64,000 nt of DNA, taken from Roseiconus lacunae. GTDB lineage: Bacteria > Planctomycetota > Planctomycetia > Pirellulales > Pirellulaceae. The translations under genes and the position numbers were made by a program. Each line of letters begins with the position of its first letter. Within the stretch, counting starts at the first letter, position 1. The DNA is taken from contig NZ_VSZO01000001.1 in assembly GCF_008312935.1 (NCBI RefSeq), positions 992,001 through 1,056,000 on the forward strand. The letters run 5' to 3'. A model generated the notes under the pieces. That model was not told the DNA's origin and did not search any database. It saw only the letters and a list, made by a program, of their open reading frames with translations. Positions 56,826 to 64,000 of this stretch are shown here, piece by piece.

Positions 56826-58850
56826 TTACTCGCCGGCGACCTTCACGGCAGCGCGGTGATCTTGAGAGTTCACACCGAAGTCGATGTAAGAGCGGAAGCC
56901 CATGCCCAGGGTGTTCGGCGGCATTTCCACGCGTTCGATGACCGGTGTGCGACGTCCATTGAGGAACACGATCTCAAACGCCGGCAGGACTCGCGGGTTG
57001 GCGAACAGGTACCAGGCTGTGCCGGACGCGCCTTGGTAATACGTATCCGAAAGGTGTGGCGTGGAGATGACGCGATATTTGTTACGGTGTGGGTTGTCGA
57101 CCGGAATCTTGGTCGGCGAACCTTGAGCATCGATCATCAATTGGGCCGAGCCCATCAATAGTTCCGCTTCGGTTTCCAGTTCGACCGGAACCACCAAGTA
57201 TTCGGGCCGAATGTTGATTGGCTTCTGGTCCTTGGGCTTGCCGCCTGGACCAGCCTTCTGTTTACGGAAGGTCGTCTTGGCAACGGTCAGGCTATCCGGA
57301 CCGAACTTGGTGTCGGGACCTTGTAGAAAGTTGGCGTTCGCCGAGGAGAAGAATCCCGAGTTCTTCAGCAGCAGCGTGAAGAACAAATCGTCGATCGACT
57401 CGGCACCGGAGCGTCCCATTTGGCGTGGGATGTCCATGAAGGCGTTGAGATCATCGTTGATGATGTCATGACGAGTCAGCGTGAGGATCTGACCGTAGGT
57501 GTCGGCCTTGTTCGTGAACTTCTGGTCCGACAGTTTTCCGTGTTTCAGCTCGCCGTCGGGAGCAACCTGTTCAAAGCCGCCGGTACCAAGCAGTCGATAG
57601 CGTGAAACCTCTTTGAAGTCGGAGACGGTCCCGACACTGCACAGATCAAAAGCGGCGATCGGCGTGTTCTGGTAAGCAGCAAGCAACGTCTTGTTCATGA
57701 CGTTTTCCATGATGCTCGGCAGGCTCATGGATGAGAAACCAGCGCGGATGGTTTCGGTTCCGTCGCCAAACACACGTGGAACGTCGATGCCTTCGCTGCG
57801 AGCACACTCGGCGACGAGTTCCTTCAAGCCAATATGACGGAGCGGGTTGGCGGCTTCGAGTGTTCGTTCGCCATAGCTTGCGAGAAGTGTCTTTTCGTCG
57901 ATGCCAACCGACAAGCAAGCCGCGGCTTCGAGGACCTCGCGGTTGTATCGCGGCGAGTGTTGCGATTGATCGGGAGCTTTAGGGCGTTCGCTTCGCAACA
58001 AGGCAAGTTCCGTTTTCGTGATGGACCAGCCTTGCTCGATCGCGTCGGCTTCGACGGTGGGATGCTTGTCGCCGCAGAGTTTGCGAATGCCGGCGATGCG
58101 GCGGGACTCGGCAGCGACCTCGGCACGCATCTGCTCGACAGCCGAAAGCGATTGCGATTGTGGTTTGGCTTTCGGCTTCGTCGTCATGTCGAGACTCGCG
58201 TTGACAGGTTCAAGGTCGTCCGTGGTTTCTTCATCGCCTGTTTCCACATCGTCCTCACCGGCTTGGCCGGCGGCGACGCGAGCCTCGGTGTTGTCGTCGG
58301 CACCGAGTGCGACGAAAGAGACTTCACCCAGAGTGGATCTGCGGGCGATGTAGAGCGGGCCATTGTGATCACGCCCATTGGCTTTGGCAGTCTTGCCTTC
58401 AGGGATGAAGACCACCTTGTCGGCGCTGGCTCCGAGCGACGCCTGCCAAGGGAAACCGTTTTCGCTGGTCGCGATCACTTCTTGGGCCGTCGCGCCGACT
58501 CCGGAGATGACACCAGCAACCTCGAGCGATCGTTCGTTGATCTTGATGTCGTCGGTGTGGCCGACGATTGATCCGCGGTCGTGGTCTTTCAGAATCGGTC
58601 GCGACTTTCGAGTCACACGCAGACCAGCCAAGTCGACGACAACTGGATAAGGCCAACCGCCCAATCGCATCGCGCCGCCGGTGTAAGCCACCATCGAAAA
58701 CTTCCGCAGCGCCGGCTTGTCGTCACCTTCGATCGGTGGATCAGCCGCTGCTAGCGTGATCGTCGCGGCGTCATCGCAGACGATACGCAGCGAACCGGGG
58801 ACGGATTCGGCTTCCGCTTCAAGCGGTTTGGGGTTCAGCGTCTTCGGCAT
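56826..58850 (-). CDS. Prohead protease - major capsid protein fusion (Mu gpT-like capsid)
   Basis: The product is 674 aa. Residues ~35-215 are a prohead-protease-like domain (RPILKDHDRGSIVGHTDDIK, NGFPWQASLGASADKVVFIP, LYIARRSTLGEVSFVALGAD). A linker and scaffold-like helix follow (VEQMRAEVAAESRRIAGIRK). From about 290 comes an HK97-fold major capsid of Mu gpT type (GGFEQVAPDGELKHGKLSDQ, YGQILTLTRHDIINDDLNAF, FMDIPRQMGRSGAESIDDLF, TLGMGFRSYIDFGVN). Catalytic residues of the protease (His, Ser) are in HDRGS and QASLGAS. Protease and capsid in one chain imply self-processing. Overlaps portal by 32 bp. Confidence 0.88.
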   Translation of the reverse strand: MPKTLNPKPLEAEAESVPGSLRIVCDDAATITLAAADPPIEGDDKPALRKFSMVAYTGGAMRLGGWPYPVVVDLAGLRVTRKSRPILKDHDRGSIVGHTDDIKINERSLEVAGVISGVGATAQEVIATSENGFPWQASLGASADKVVFIPEGKTAKANGRDHNGPLYIARRSTLGEVSFVALGADDNTEARVAAGQAGEDDVETGDEETTDDLEPVNASLDMTTKPKAKPQSQSLSAVEQMRAEVAAESRRIAGIRKLCGDKHPTVEADAIEQGWSITKTELALLRSERPKAPDQSQHSPRYNREVLEAAACLSVGIDEKTLLASYGERTLEAANPLRHIGLKELVAECARSEGIDVPRVFGDGTETIRAGFSSMSLPSIMENVMNKTLLAAYQNTPIAAFDLCSVGTVSDFKEVSRYRLLGTGGFEQVAPDGELKHGKLSDQKFTNKADTYGQILTLTRHDIINDDLNAFMDIPRQMGRSGAESIDDLFFTLLLKNSGFFSSANANFLQGPDTKFGPDSLTVAKTTFRKQKAGPGGKPKDQKPINIRPEYLVVPVELETEAELLMGSAQLMIDAQGSPTKIPVDNPHRNKYRVISTPHLSDTYYQGASGTAWYLFANPRVLPAFEIVFLNGRRTPVIERVEMPPNTLGMGFRSYIDFGVNSQDHRAAVKVAGE

Positions 58851-60312
58851 GGTCTTCCGTGACTTCGGGTTCGGATGAAGAATCAGTTTCGGACTCGATC
58901 GTCAGACCGAGGTCACGCATCAGGGCGATTTCTTTCGCACGTTGTTTAAGTTCCGTCTCCCAGTCACGCCCCTGCCGCGCAAATTCGATAGCCAGAGTTG
59001 TCGTATGACTGGCGAGACGGATCTTCTGGGCATTGGCTTCCTTGGCGGGATCGACATGTTCATGTCCGTCCCAGAACCATTGGTGCTCGAACGTGGAGTC
59101 GAGCGTGCGAAGCGAATTGGGCAGATAGCCCTCGATGAGAATGGCTTCGCGAAGCCAAGCGTGCAGGATGCGGTCGAGCACCACGCGGGCGAGTTGTGAT
59201 TGCTCGACGCGAATCGATTTAAAGTAGGTCTGGTGGTCGAGCCGCCCACTGGCGTAGTTGTATCCCGACGAATTCCCAGCGGCGACATTGAACGGCATGT
59301 TCAAGCAACGAGCGATCTCGTTGAGGATCTCTTTCTTGAACTCCGCGTACGTGGTCGATGGCTGCTCACTTTTCATTTGAGCCATCTTCCATCCGCCGGG
59401 CATCGTCAGCAGCATGCGTTTTTCGAGTTCAATCGGCTCGAATGGTTCCGCCGCATCCGCTTCGCCATTCGCCGGCGCATCGGTGTAGAGAATGCCCGCG
59501 AATTCAGCTGCAGTTTCCGCAGCGGCAAGGACCGCAAGCGTGAATCGCCTCAGTTGTGCAAAGAGCGGTAAGGCCGGCGTGATGTCTGGGATGCCGCGAA
59601 TCTGTCCGGGGCGATCACAGCGAAAGTAGTGGACGACGTCGGCGGCCGGCACCGTGTCGTATTCATCATCAAGGACAAAGAAGCCATTGCCTGGATGGTT
59701 CTTCAAGACGTCGTATGCGACCGGATTACCATCAGCATCGAACTGGATCCCATCGAGGTAGCGACGTGTGTCGGGTGCGAGTGTCGGCGAAGCAATCTGA
59801 TCGGCTTCGATCAGACGTAGATCCAGATTCACCGGAGTCTCTAGGCGCTCGTTGCTAGTGAGTAAGCCAAAAGATTCACCATCCGCGACCCGAGCCAATC
59901 GCATCGTTCGCAGCTTTTCCGCTAAACCAACCGCTTCACACCAAGCAATGAACTCCGTTTCAACAAATCGATTTGCCGTATCATCCGCCGTGAGCATCTG
60001 CAGCCGCGGTCCGGTCCCGACGACATCGTTGGCAAGCGTCAGCGTGATACCGCGAGCGTAACTGTTATTCGCGACCTCGTACCGCGATCGATTGCGAAGT
60101 GTTCGTCGGACATCGGGGCTGTTGGCCGCGGAGGCTGACAGCCCATCGGCTCGCGACCAGTGTTTGATATTGTCGAGTGTTGTGTTCGCCGCGTCGTACT
60201 TGGCACGCAGGCGAGAGAAGAAGGGCTGCCGGGGCGAGCGTCCAGAGGCGACGGAGCGATGAAATCTCCCGCCACGCAATTGCTCGATGATCCCTGACAA
60301 ACGTTTCAGCAT
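58819..60312 (-). CDS. Phage portal protein (lambda family)
   Basis: The product is 497 aa with the lambda-portal pattern: RRTLRNRSRYEVANNSYARG then ITLTLANDVVGTGPRLQML, FVETEFIAWCEAVGL, LIEADQIASP and NMPFNVAAGNSSGYNYASGR then LDHQTYFKSIRVEQSQLARV. The dodecameric portal forms the DNA channel at one capsid vertex. The C-terminus is acidic and ends in a disordered tail that overlaps the capsid gene by 32 bp. Confidence 0.92.
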   Translation of the reverse strand: MLKRLSGIIEQLRGGRFHRSVASGRSPRQPFFSRLRAKYDAANTTLDNIKHWSRADGLSASAANSPDVRRTLRNRSRYEVANNSYARGITLTLANDVVGTGPRLQMLTADDTANRFVETEFIAWCEAVGLAEKLRTMRLARVADGESFGLLTSNERLETPVNLDLRLIEADQIASPTLAPDTRRYLDGIQFDADGNPVAYDVLKNHPGNGFFVLDDEYDTVPAADVVHYFRCDRPGQIRGIPDITPALPLFAQLRRFTLAVLAAAETAAEFAGILYTDAPANGEADAAEPFEPIELEKRMLLTMPGGWKMAQMKSEQPSTTYAEFKKEILNEIARCLNMPFNVAAGNSSGYNYASGRLDHQTYFKSIRVEQSQLARVVLDRILHAWLREAILIEGYLPNSLRTLDSTFEHQWFWDGHEHVDPAKEANAQKIRLASHTTTLAIEFARQGRDWETELKQRAKEIALMRDLGLTIESETDSSSEPEVTEDHAEDAEPQTA

Positions 60313-60372
60313 CCGTGCTGTTTCCTGTTGCCGTCCCCGGCAGCCCTTGTGGATTGGAGAGCGAAAGAAAGA

Positions 60373-60570
60373 TCAGCCCGCCGCCGGCGGCACGATCTTG
60401 TTGAAGCGAAGCCCGCGATGCGGCTTGGCCACTGCATTTTTGCCGGCGAGATGTTTGTCAGCCGCAATCTGATCGGTCAGCTTGTGCTGTTCCACCGACC
60501 CAGCATCACCCGACGCCTTCGCCGGCCCTTTGGCGTTCTCGCGGATTTCATCTTCGAGGTGTTCAGCCAT
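60373..60570 (-). CDS. Small head protein (head-tail connector position)
   Basis: The product is 65 aa from ATG 60570; a second ATG three bases upstream is possible. It reads MAEHLEDEIRENAKGPAKAS followed by SVEQHKLTDQIAADKHLAG and a basic tail. The position between terminase side and portal fits gpW-like or similar small head genes; sequence alone does not prove it. Confidence 0.7.
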   Translation of the reverse strand: MAEHLEDEIRENAKGPAKASGDAGSVEQHKLTDQIAADKHLAGKNAVAKPHRGLRFNKIVPPAAG

Positions 60571-60724
60571 CAAACGATCTAGAGGAGGAGTCGATGTTTC
60601 CCGTTACCTCTAGACCTTCCAACTTTCGAAGTCAAAAGTCGAAACGGGTGAGTATTTTTTTGAGAAATGCTCGCCGACCATTCCGCTACCACTTGTCGGC
60701 GATGCTTTTGGAACGGCCCATTGG

Positions 60725-61081
60725 TCAGCCCGATTTCTCGCAACGCAGCAGTTCGATGCGTATACACAAGACGGCGTTCGAAGGAATTTTTCCGGGAACA
60801 CCTGCAGCACCGTAGCAAAGATGCGGACCAGCTTTCAGTTCGCAAAGCCCGCCGACGTGCATTCCTTCCACGGCGTAGTCCACAGCGGCGATGACTTGCC
60901 GTTTGCCAACCACAAAAGCATATTCATCAAACGTTGCAACGACGTCTCCACGATTGAGCCGGATCTCCAGTCGGATCACTACTGAATCGCCGCGTGACGC
61001 AACAGCCCCAGAGCCGACAACCTCCGTGTCGACCTTCAATCCACCTCTGAGTTTGCTGCGTGGCGTATCGTTTGAGTCCAT
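60725..61081 (-). CDS. FKBP-type peptidyl-prolyl cis-trans isomerase
   Basis: The product is 118 aa. The FKBP pattern is clear: VGSGAVASRGDSVVIRLEI, FDEYAFVVGKRQVIAAVDYA, VEGMHVGGLCELKAGPHLCY and GAAGVPGKIPSNAVLCIRIE. The usual aromatic pocket is altered (PHLCYG instead of PxLAYG; I-A-A instead of I-x-G-W). No signal peptide, so it acts in the cytoplasm. In a phage head module it may assist folding of virion proteins. Confidence 0.85.
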   Translation of the reverse strand: MDSNDTPRSKLRGGLKVDTEVVGSGAVASRGDSVVIRLEIRLNRGDVVATFDEYAFVVGKRQVIAAVDYAVEGMHVGGLCELKAGPHLCYGAAGVPGKIPSNAVLCIRIELLRCEKSG

Positions 61082-61122
61082 TGGTCAGAGTTCCGTTCGA
61101 TCACGGACTTGTATTCGATCGA

Positions 61123-62268
61123 TTAATCAATCCACTTGATCCGGCATTCCGCATTCTCGACGAGTGCGAGCTTTGCATGCAGATCTTCGGCAAGTGCCTC
61201 GACGACTGTTGGGTCTACATTCCCTTCAATCGTCACCGTGACGTGATCCATATCGTCGACGTAGCGCACTTGCACGCCCTCCACATCGATTCTCTTCGTC
61301 CGCCAATCTTCGTCGCATTCGTCTTTGGGATCCAACGACGTGTGCGCCATTTGCGGTCGGTAAAGGGATTCGTAAGCGTCCATGTTTGGCTCTGCACCGA
61401 TCTCATCCGCCAAGTCATCCTCTCGGTCGAAACCTGTACCTGGATGATCAAGTGCAAACTTCCGCATTTCATAGCTCCACAGATGCAGGCTCGCTTGATC
61501 GCAACGAGCAACTTGAAACCGAGTCCATTTTCGGATCGTCAATCGAGTCCAAGAGAAATCAGCCAACGACAATGACCAGTCATCGATATTCTCTAGGAAG
61601 CCATCTTCGGTCAACAAGTCTCCGCCAGACACCACGATTGCTGACGCATCTTCGTTCAATTGTGCATTGTGTTTGCTGATCCATCCTGGAGGGTTGCCCG
61701 TGGTGGATATCTCCTCAATCGCAAGCGTGTCGGTATTGAGGGAGTAGACCTGGGTTCGTCCCACCTCGCGATCGTCTGGATAGCCGATACTTCCGATGAG
61801 CAAAATCTCTTTTCCACCGTTGATAGCGGTCGCCGTGTGAAAGTCAGTCGGGCGGAAAGCTTCTTCAGGATAGCCGAGGATCTGTACGGCACCGTCCCCG
61901 TGCTCGATGATGACATCGTTGTAGATGAAGAAATCTGGATCGTAGTAGTCCTCGTGCTCTCCGGCGATCCAAAACACTCGACCGTCGGCGAGTTCGGTCC
62001 GCGATTGCCCCATTCGACATCCAGCCCAGCGAGGTTCATCCGGAAAATCGACGCTGCCGAGTATTTTTCCCAACCGTGATTTGAAACGTTCGCTTGCGTG
62101 GTACGGATCGACACGACCTCGAAACAACCAACTCCAGACGGGATTGGTCATATTCTCGGCTACAATGGAACCCCGTCGAGCTTTTTGCCACTTGCGAAAC
62201 AGCTTGGGCGTCACTTCGGGGCCGGGTTCCCGGTCATCTTCTTTGATCTCTTCGTCGTCTGACGTCAT
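61123..62268 (-). CDS. Kelch-like protein of unknown function
   Basis: The product is 381 aa without signal peptide, acidic N-terminal tail (DDEEIKEDDREPGPEVTPKL). Kelch-like beta-propeller blades can be read: GQSRTELADGRVFWIAGEHE, HTATAINGGKEILLIGSIGY, TQVYSLNTDTLAIEEI, ASAIVVSGGD. The C-terminal ~70 residues form a separate alpha/beta unit (VRYVDDMDHVTVTIEGNVDP). It lies between the terminase and FKBP genes with gaps on both sides, so it is likely cargo rather than structural. No enzymatic motif. Confidence 0.72.
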   Translation of the reverse strand: MTSDDEEIKEDDREPGPEVTPKLFRKWQKARRGSIVAENMTNPVWSWLFRGRVDPYHASERFKSRLGKILGSVDFPDEPRWAGCRMGQSRTELADGRVFWIAGEHEDYYDPDFFIYNDVIIEHGDGAVQILGYPEEAFRPTDFHTATAINGGKEILLIGSIGYPDDREVGRTQVYSLNTDTLAIEEISTTGNPPGWISKHNAQLNEDASAIVVSGGDLLTEDGFLENIDDWSLSLADFSWTRLTIRKWTRFQVARCDQASLHLWSYEMRKFALDHPGTGFDREDDLADEIGAEPNMDAYESLYRPQMAHTSLDPKDECDEDWRTKRIDVEGVQVRYVDDMDHVTVTIEGNVDPTVVEALAEDLHAKLALVENAECRIKWID

Positions 62269-62418
62269 CGCAACTCCTCCATCAATTGGTCAAACCGTCA
62301 CGACACGAAATTGAAAGGCAAAGTTCGCGACCGTTTCGGACGACCGGTCGCCGCCGAAGTCAGGAGTAGTTTAGCGGAGCAACATCGCATCATCCAAACC
62401 AACATCGGGTCAGCAAGA

Positions 62419-62718
62419 ATGAAAGTCATTGTCGATTTATGCGTTGTTCCCATGGGAGTTGGCGTTTCCGTGAGCAAGTACGTCGCTGAATGCCAAAAGG
62501 TGCTTCAGGAAGCAGAACTGGAACACCAACTTCATGCCTACGGAACCAACATCGAAGGCGATTGGGATGATGTATTCGCCGCGATCAAGAGTTGCCACGA
62601 ACGCGTTCACGCGATGGGCGCCCCGCGAATCACGACCAGCATCAAAGTCGGCACACGCACGGATCGCGAGCAATCGATGCAGGAAAAGGTCCAAAGTGTC
62701 GCGGCAGTAAGCAAATAG
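62419..62718 (+). CDS. MTH1187/UPF0045 thiamine-binding family protein
   Basis: ATG 62419 gives 99 aa (MKVIVDLCVVPMGVGVSVSK then YVAECQKVLQEAELEHQLHA); the frame start at 62311 adds 36 non-conserved residues. The pattern YGTNIEGDWDDVFAAIKSCH and RITTSIKVGTRTDRE is that of the MTH1187/YqgV family, which binds thiamine or its precursors. It reads against the phage operon, between terminase and the kelch gene, and converges on terminase with 12 bp between stops. Confidence 0.88.
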   Translation: MKVIVDLCVVPMGVGVSVSKYVAECQKVLQEAELEHQLHAYGTNIEGDWDDVFAAIKSCHERVHAMGAPRITTSIKVGTRTDREQSMQEKVQSVAAVSK

Positions 62719-62730
62719 TCCCTTCTTTGA

Positions 62731-64000
62731 CTAGCTCCTTTTCTTTCGTTGCATTTCTCGAAAGCTAATGCGTTCCCGTTTGGGCTGGACAGCTAGGTCT
62801 GTACCAAACAATAACGCACCCTGCATCGAAGCACCGACAGCACATCCCACCAAACAGTCGAGCCAGTGGTTGTCGGGCTGCTCGGGGCGGGCTTTCCATT
62901 CGTCGACGGTTCGGCCGCGGCCCTCGGTGCGGACGTAGTACTCGGCGGTGACCTGCTCGGCGAACATGCGGTGTTGGTCGGGACGATCGCCGAAGATGGA
63001 CAGGCAGCCTCGGTCGCCCATTGCGACGGCAAGCCTCGCATGGGTGAAAGATTTCCACCAATTCGTGTCGTAGATCACGTGGCGGATCGCCCGTTTGCCA
63101 TGAATGGTTGGCACTCGCCAGTTGAGTCCGACGCGATCGCCTGGTCGGCGTTTGTATTCGCTGAAGGGGTTGGACGAGGCGCCGACGAATCGACCGTGCG
63201 ACGGTAGCAGGTTCGAGGCGTGGTGGCTTTGCCGGCAGAACTGGTAGACGACGTTGGTCGAGTGGCCCCAGTTGGCGTCGATCAGACATCGGCCGATCTT
63301 CATTGCAGCGCCATCGTCGCGTTGCCACTCGCGACCAAGTAACTCGTTCGTCAATGATTCAAGGCCAGCGTAGATGCTACCTTCGAGTCCGGTGCCCTCC
63401 GCCGCCGTAGCCAATGTGTACCGCGCGTCGCGTAGCGTGAAGTAGGTTCGCTGCTGATCGGGGTAGGTTCCATAGTCCACAACGTAGCCAGTGAAATCGT
63501 CTTCCCAGGCGGCGACTACGTAGAAGAGCAACTTGCCTTGGACGTCGATGAATGCTGTGAGATGGTTTCCGGATATCGGGATCCGGCGTTGAGGCAGGTT
63601 GTTGATTTTCGCAGCGACTTGATCGGCGGTCAGTTGATCGGCACCGACCGTTTCTTCCGGCAGTGGTTCGTTTTGGTACTCGGCGAAGAATGCTGCTTCG
63701 TCTTGAAGCTTTAGGTTCATCGCGTGTTGGATCGCGGATAGTTCGTCGTGATTAAAGCGTTCTTTCCACGATACATCAGCGCCGGCATCCATCTCCTGAC
63801 GGTTTTGGCGATAGAACTCGGTGCCGGCCGCTCCACCATCACCGGCCCGTAAGCCTTCAGCGCGAATCTCGGCGTAGCGTTGCCAGAGCGTTTCGTTGGC
63901 CGGAAACGCGTTCACCATACGAGTCCGCTCGCCGTTCCATTCCGGGTGCAGGTCGCGGTTGAGAATGTTGTCGGCCATGTCGCCAGGACGAATGACTGTG
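62731..64000 (-). CDS. Phage terminase large subunit, C-terminal part (5' end outside window)
   Basis: The frame stays open past the ATG at 63978 to the window edge (TVIRPGD precedes MADNIL), so the true start lies outside and this is the C-terminal ~423 residues. The nuclease part shows an RNase H-like fold with three candidate catalytic Asp: HLTAFIDVQGKLLFYVVAAW, GRCLIDANWGHSTNVVYQ and NHWLDCLVGCAVGASM. Connecting regions (WEDDFTGYVVDYGTYPDQQ, NPFSEYKRRPGDRVGLNWRV) fit gpA-like terminases. It cuts and packages the phage genome. Confidence 0.85.
   Translation of the reverse strand, partial: TVIRPGDMADNILNRDLHPEWNGERTRMVNAFPANETLWQRYAEIRAEGLRAGDGGAAGTEFYRQNRQEMDAGADVSWKERFNHDELSAIQHAMNLKLQDEAAFFAEYQNEPLPEETVGADQLTADQVAAKINNLPQRRIPISGNHLTAFIDVQGKLLFYVVAAWEDDFTGYVVDYGTYPDQQRTYFTLRDARYTLATAAEGTGLEGSIYAGLESLTNELLGREWQRDDGAAMKIGRCLIDANWGHSTNVVYQFCRQSHHASNLLPSHGRFVGASSNPFSEYKRRPGDRVGLNWRVPTIHGKRAIRHVIYDTNWWKSFTHARLAVAMGDRGCLSIFGDRPDQHRMFAEQVTAEYYVRTEGRGRTVDEWKARPEQPDNHWLDCLVGCAVGASMQGALLFGTDLAVQPKRERISFREMQRKKRS

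Larger units (their letters stand above)
39270..64000 (-). mobile_element. Prophage late (structural) region, running off the right edge
   Basis: A nearly uninterrupted minus-strand operon reads in the order of a tailed phage: terminase, portal, protease-capsid, decoration, head-tail joining, tail tube, tail chaperone, tape measure, tail tip and fibre. Many neighbours overlap by ATGA or TGATG. Transcription ends at the terminator at 39738. The left limit lies somewhere between 38.9 and 39.8 kb. Integrase, repressor, replication and a recognisable endolysin are absent from the window, so whether it is an intact prophage, a satellite or a gene transfer agent is open. Confidence 0.85.

Overview
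The window reads as a planctomycete chromosome of the Pirellulaceae / Rhodopirellula type. The grounds are a secreted sulfatase, a Tat-exported Gfo/Idh/MocA oxidoreductase, a DUF1571 protein, giant secreted VWA and leucine-rich-repeat proteins, and frequent starts without a Shine-Dalgarno sequence. Species cannot be fixed from sequence alone.

Region 1 (1-25.3 kb) is core-like. It holds a sialic-acid pair (a permuted NanM-type mutarotase fused to a sodium/solute symporter, coupled to a NanA-type lyase), a glycosyltransferase-like protein and a dicarboxylate/glutamate symporter. It also holds a single polypeptide joining a GH2 glycosidase to a formylglycine sulfatase, a secreted oxidoreductase, a set of secreted or membrane-anchored planctomycete proteins (LRR lipoprotein, DUF1571, a 562-aa secreted protein, a 1473-aa VWA protein) and a YifB/ComM-type AAA ATPase. 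Four clear intrinsic terminators lie on the minus strand. The region ends at a tRNA-Asn(GUU) gene.

Region 2 (25.3-39.3 kb) is a plus-strand defence island directly downstream of the tRNA. A 163-aa protein of unknown family precedes a catalytically dead long prokaryotic Argonaute (MID and PIWI, no DEDX residues). The Argonaute is translationally coupled to a protein with a C-terminal PD-(D/E)XK nuclease domain. A type I restriction-modification operon follows (hsdM, hsdS, an AlbA_2/Schlafen-type protein, hsdR, XRE regulator), all joined by 4-bp overlaps except ahead of hsdR. There, three copies of a 13-14 bp repeat, two of them forming a perfect inverted repeat, span the junction.

Region 3 (39.3-64 kb, running off the right edge) is a tailed-phage late operon read leftward. 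In order of transcription it encodes terminase, (inserted) kelch-like and FKBP proteins, a small head protein, portal, protease-capsid fusion, two DUF2190-type decoration proteins, a membrane/lipoprotein trio, head-tail and tail proteins, tail tube, tail chaperone-like genes and tape measure. It ends with a very long serine-rich virion protein followed by a glycosylation cassette: a GT25-sulfotransferase fusion, two GT2 enzymes and a radical SAM protein. Two plus-strand genes sit in it as probable morons: a dual-specificity phosphatase and an MTH1187/UPF0045 protein. The operon closes at a terminator at 39.74 kb. No integrase, repressor or replication genes of the phage are in the window.

The two most striking systems are the dead Argonaute plus nuclease (with a possible third component) and the phage-encoded serine-rich fibre with its own glycosylation/sulfation enzymes.
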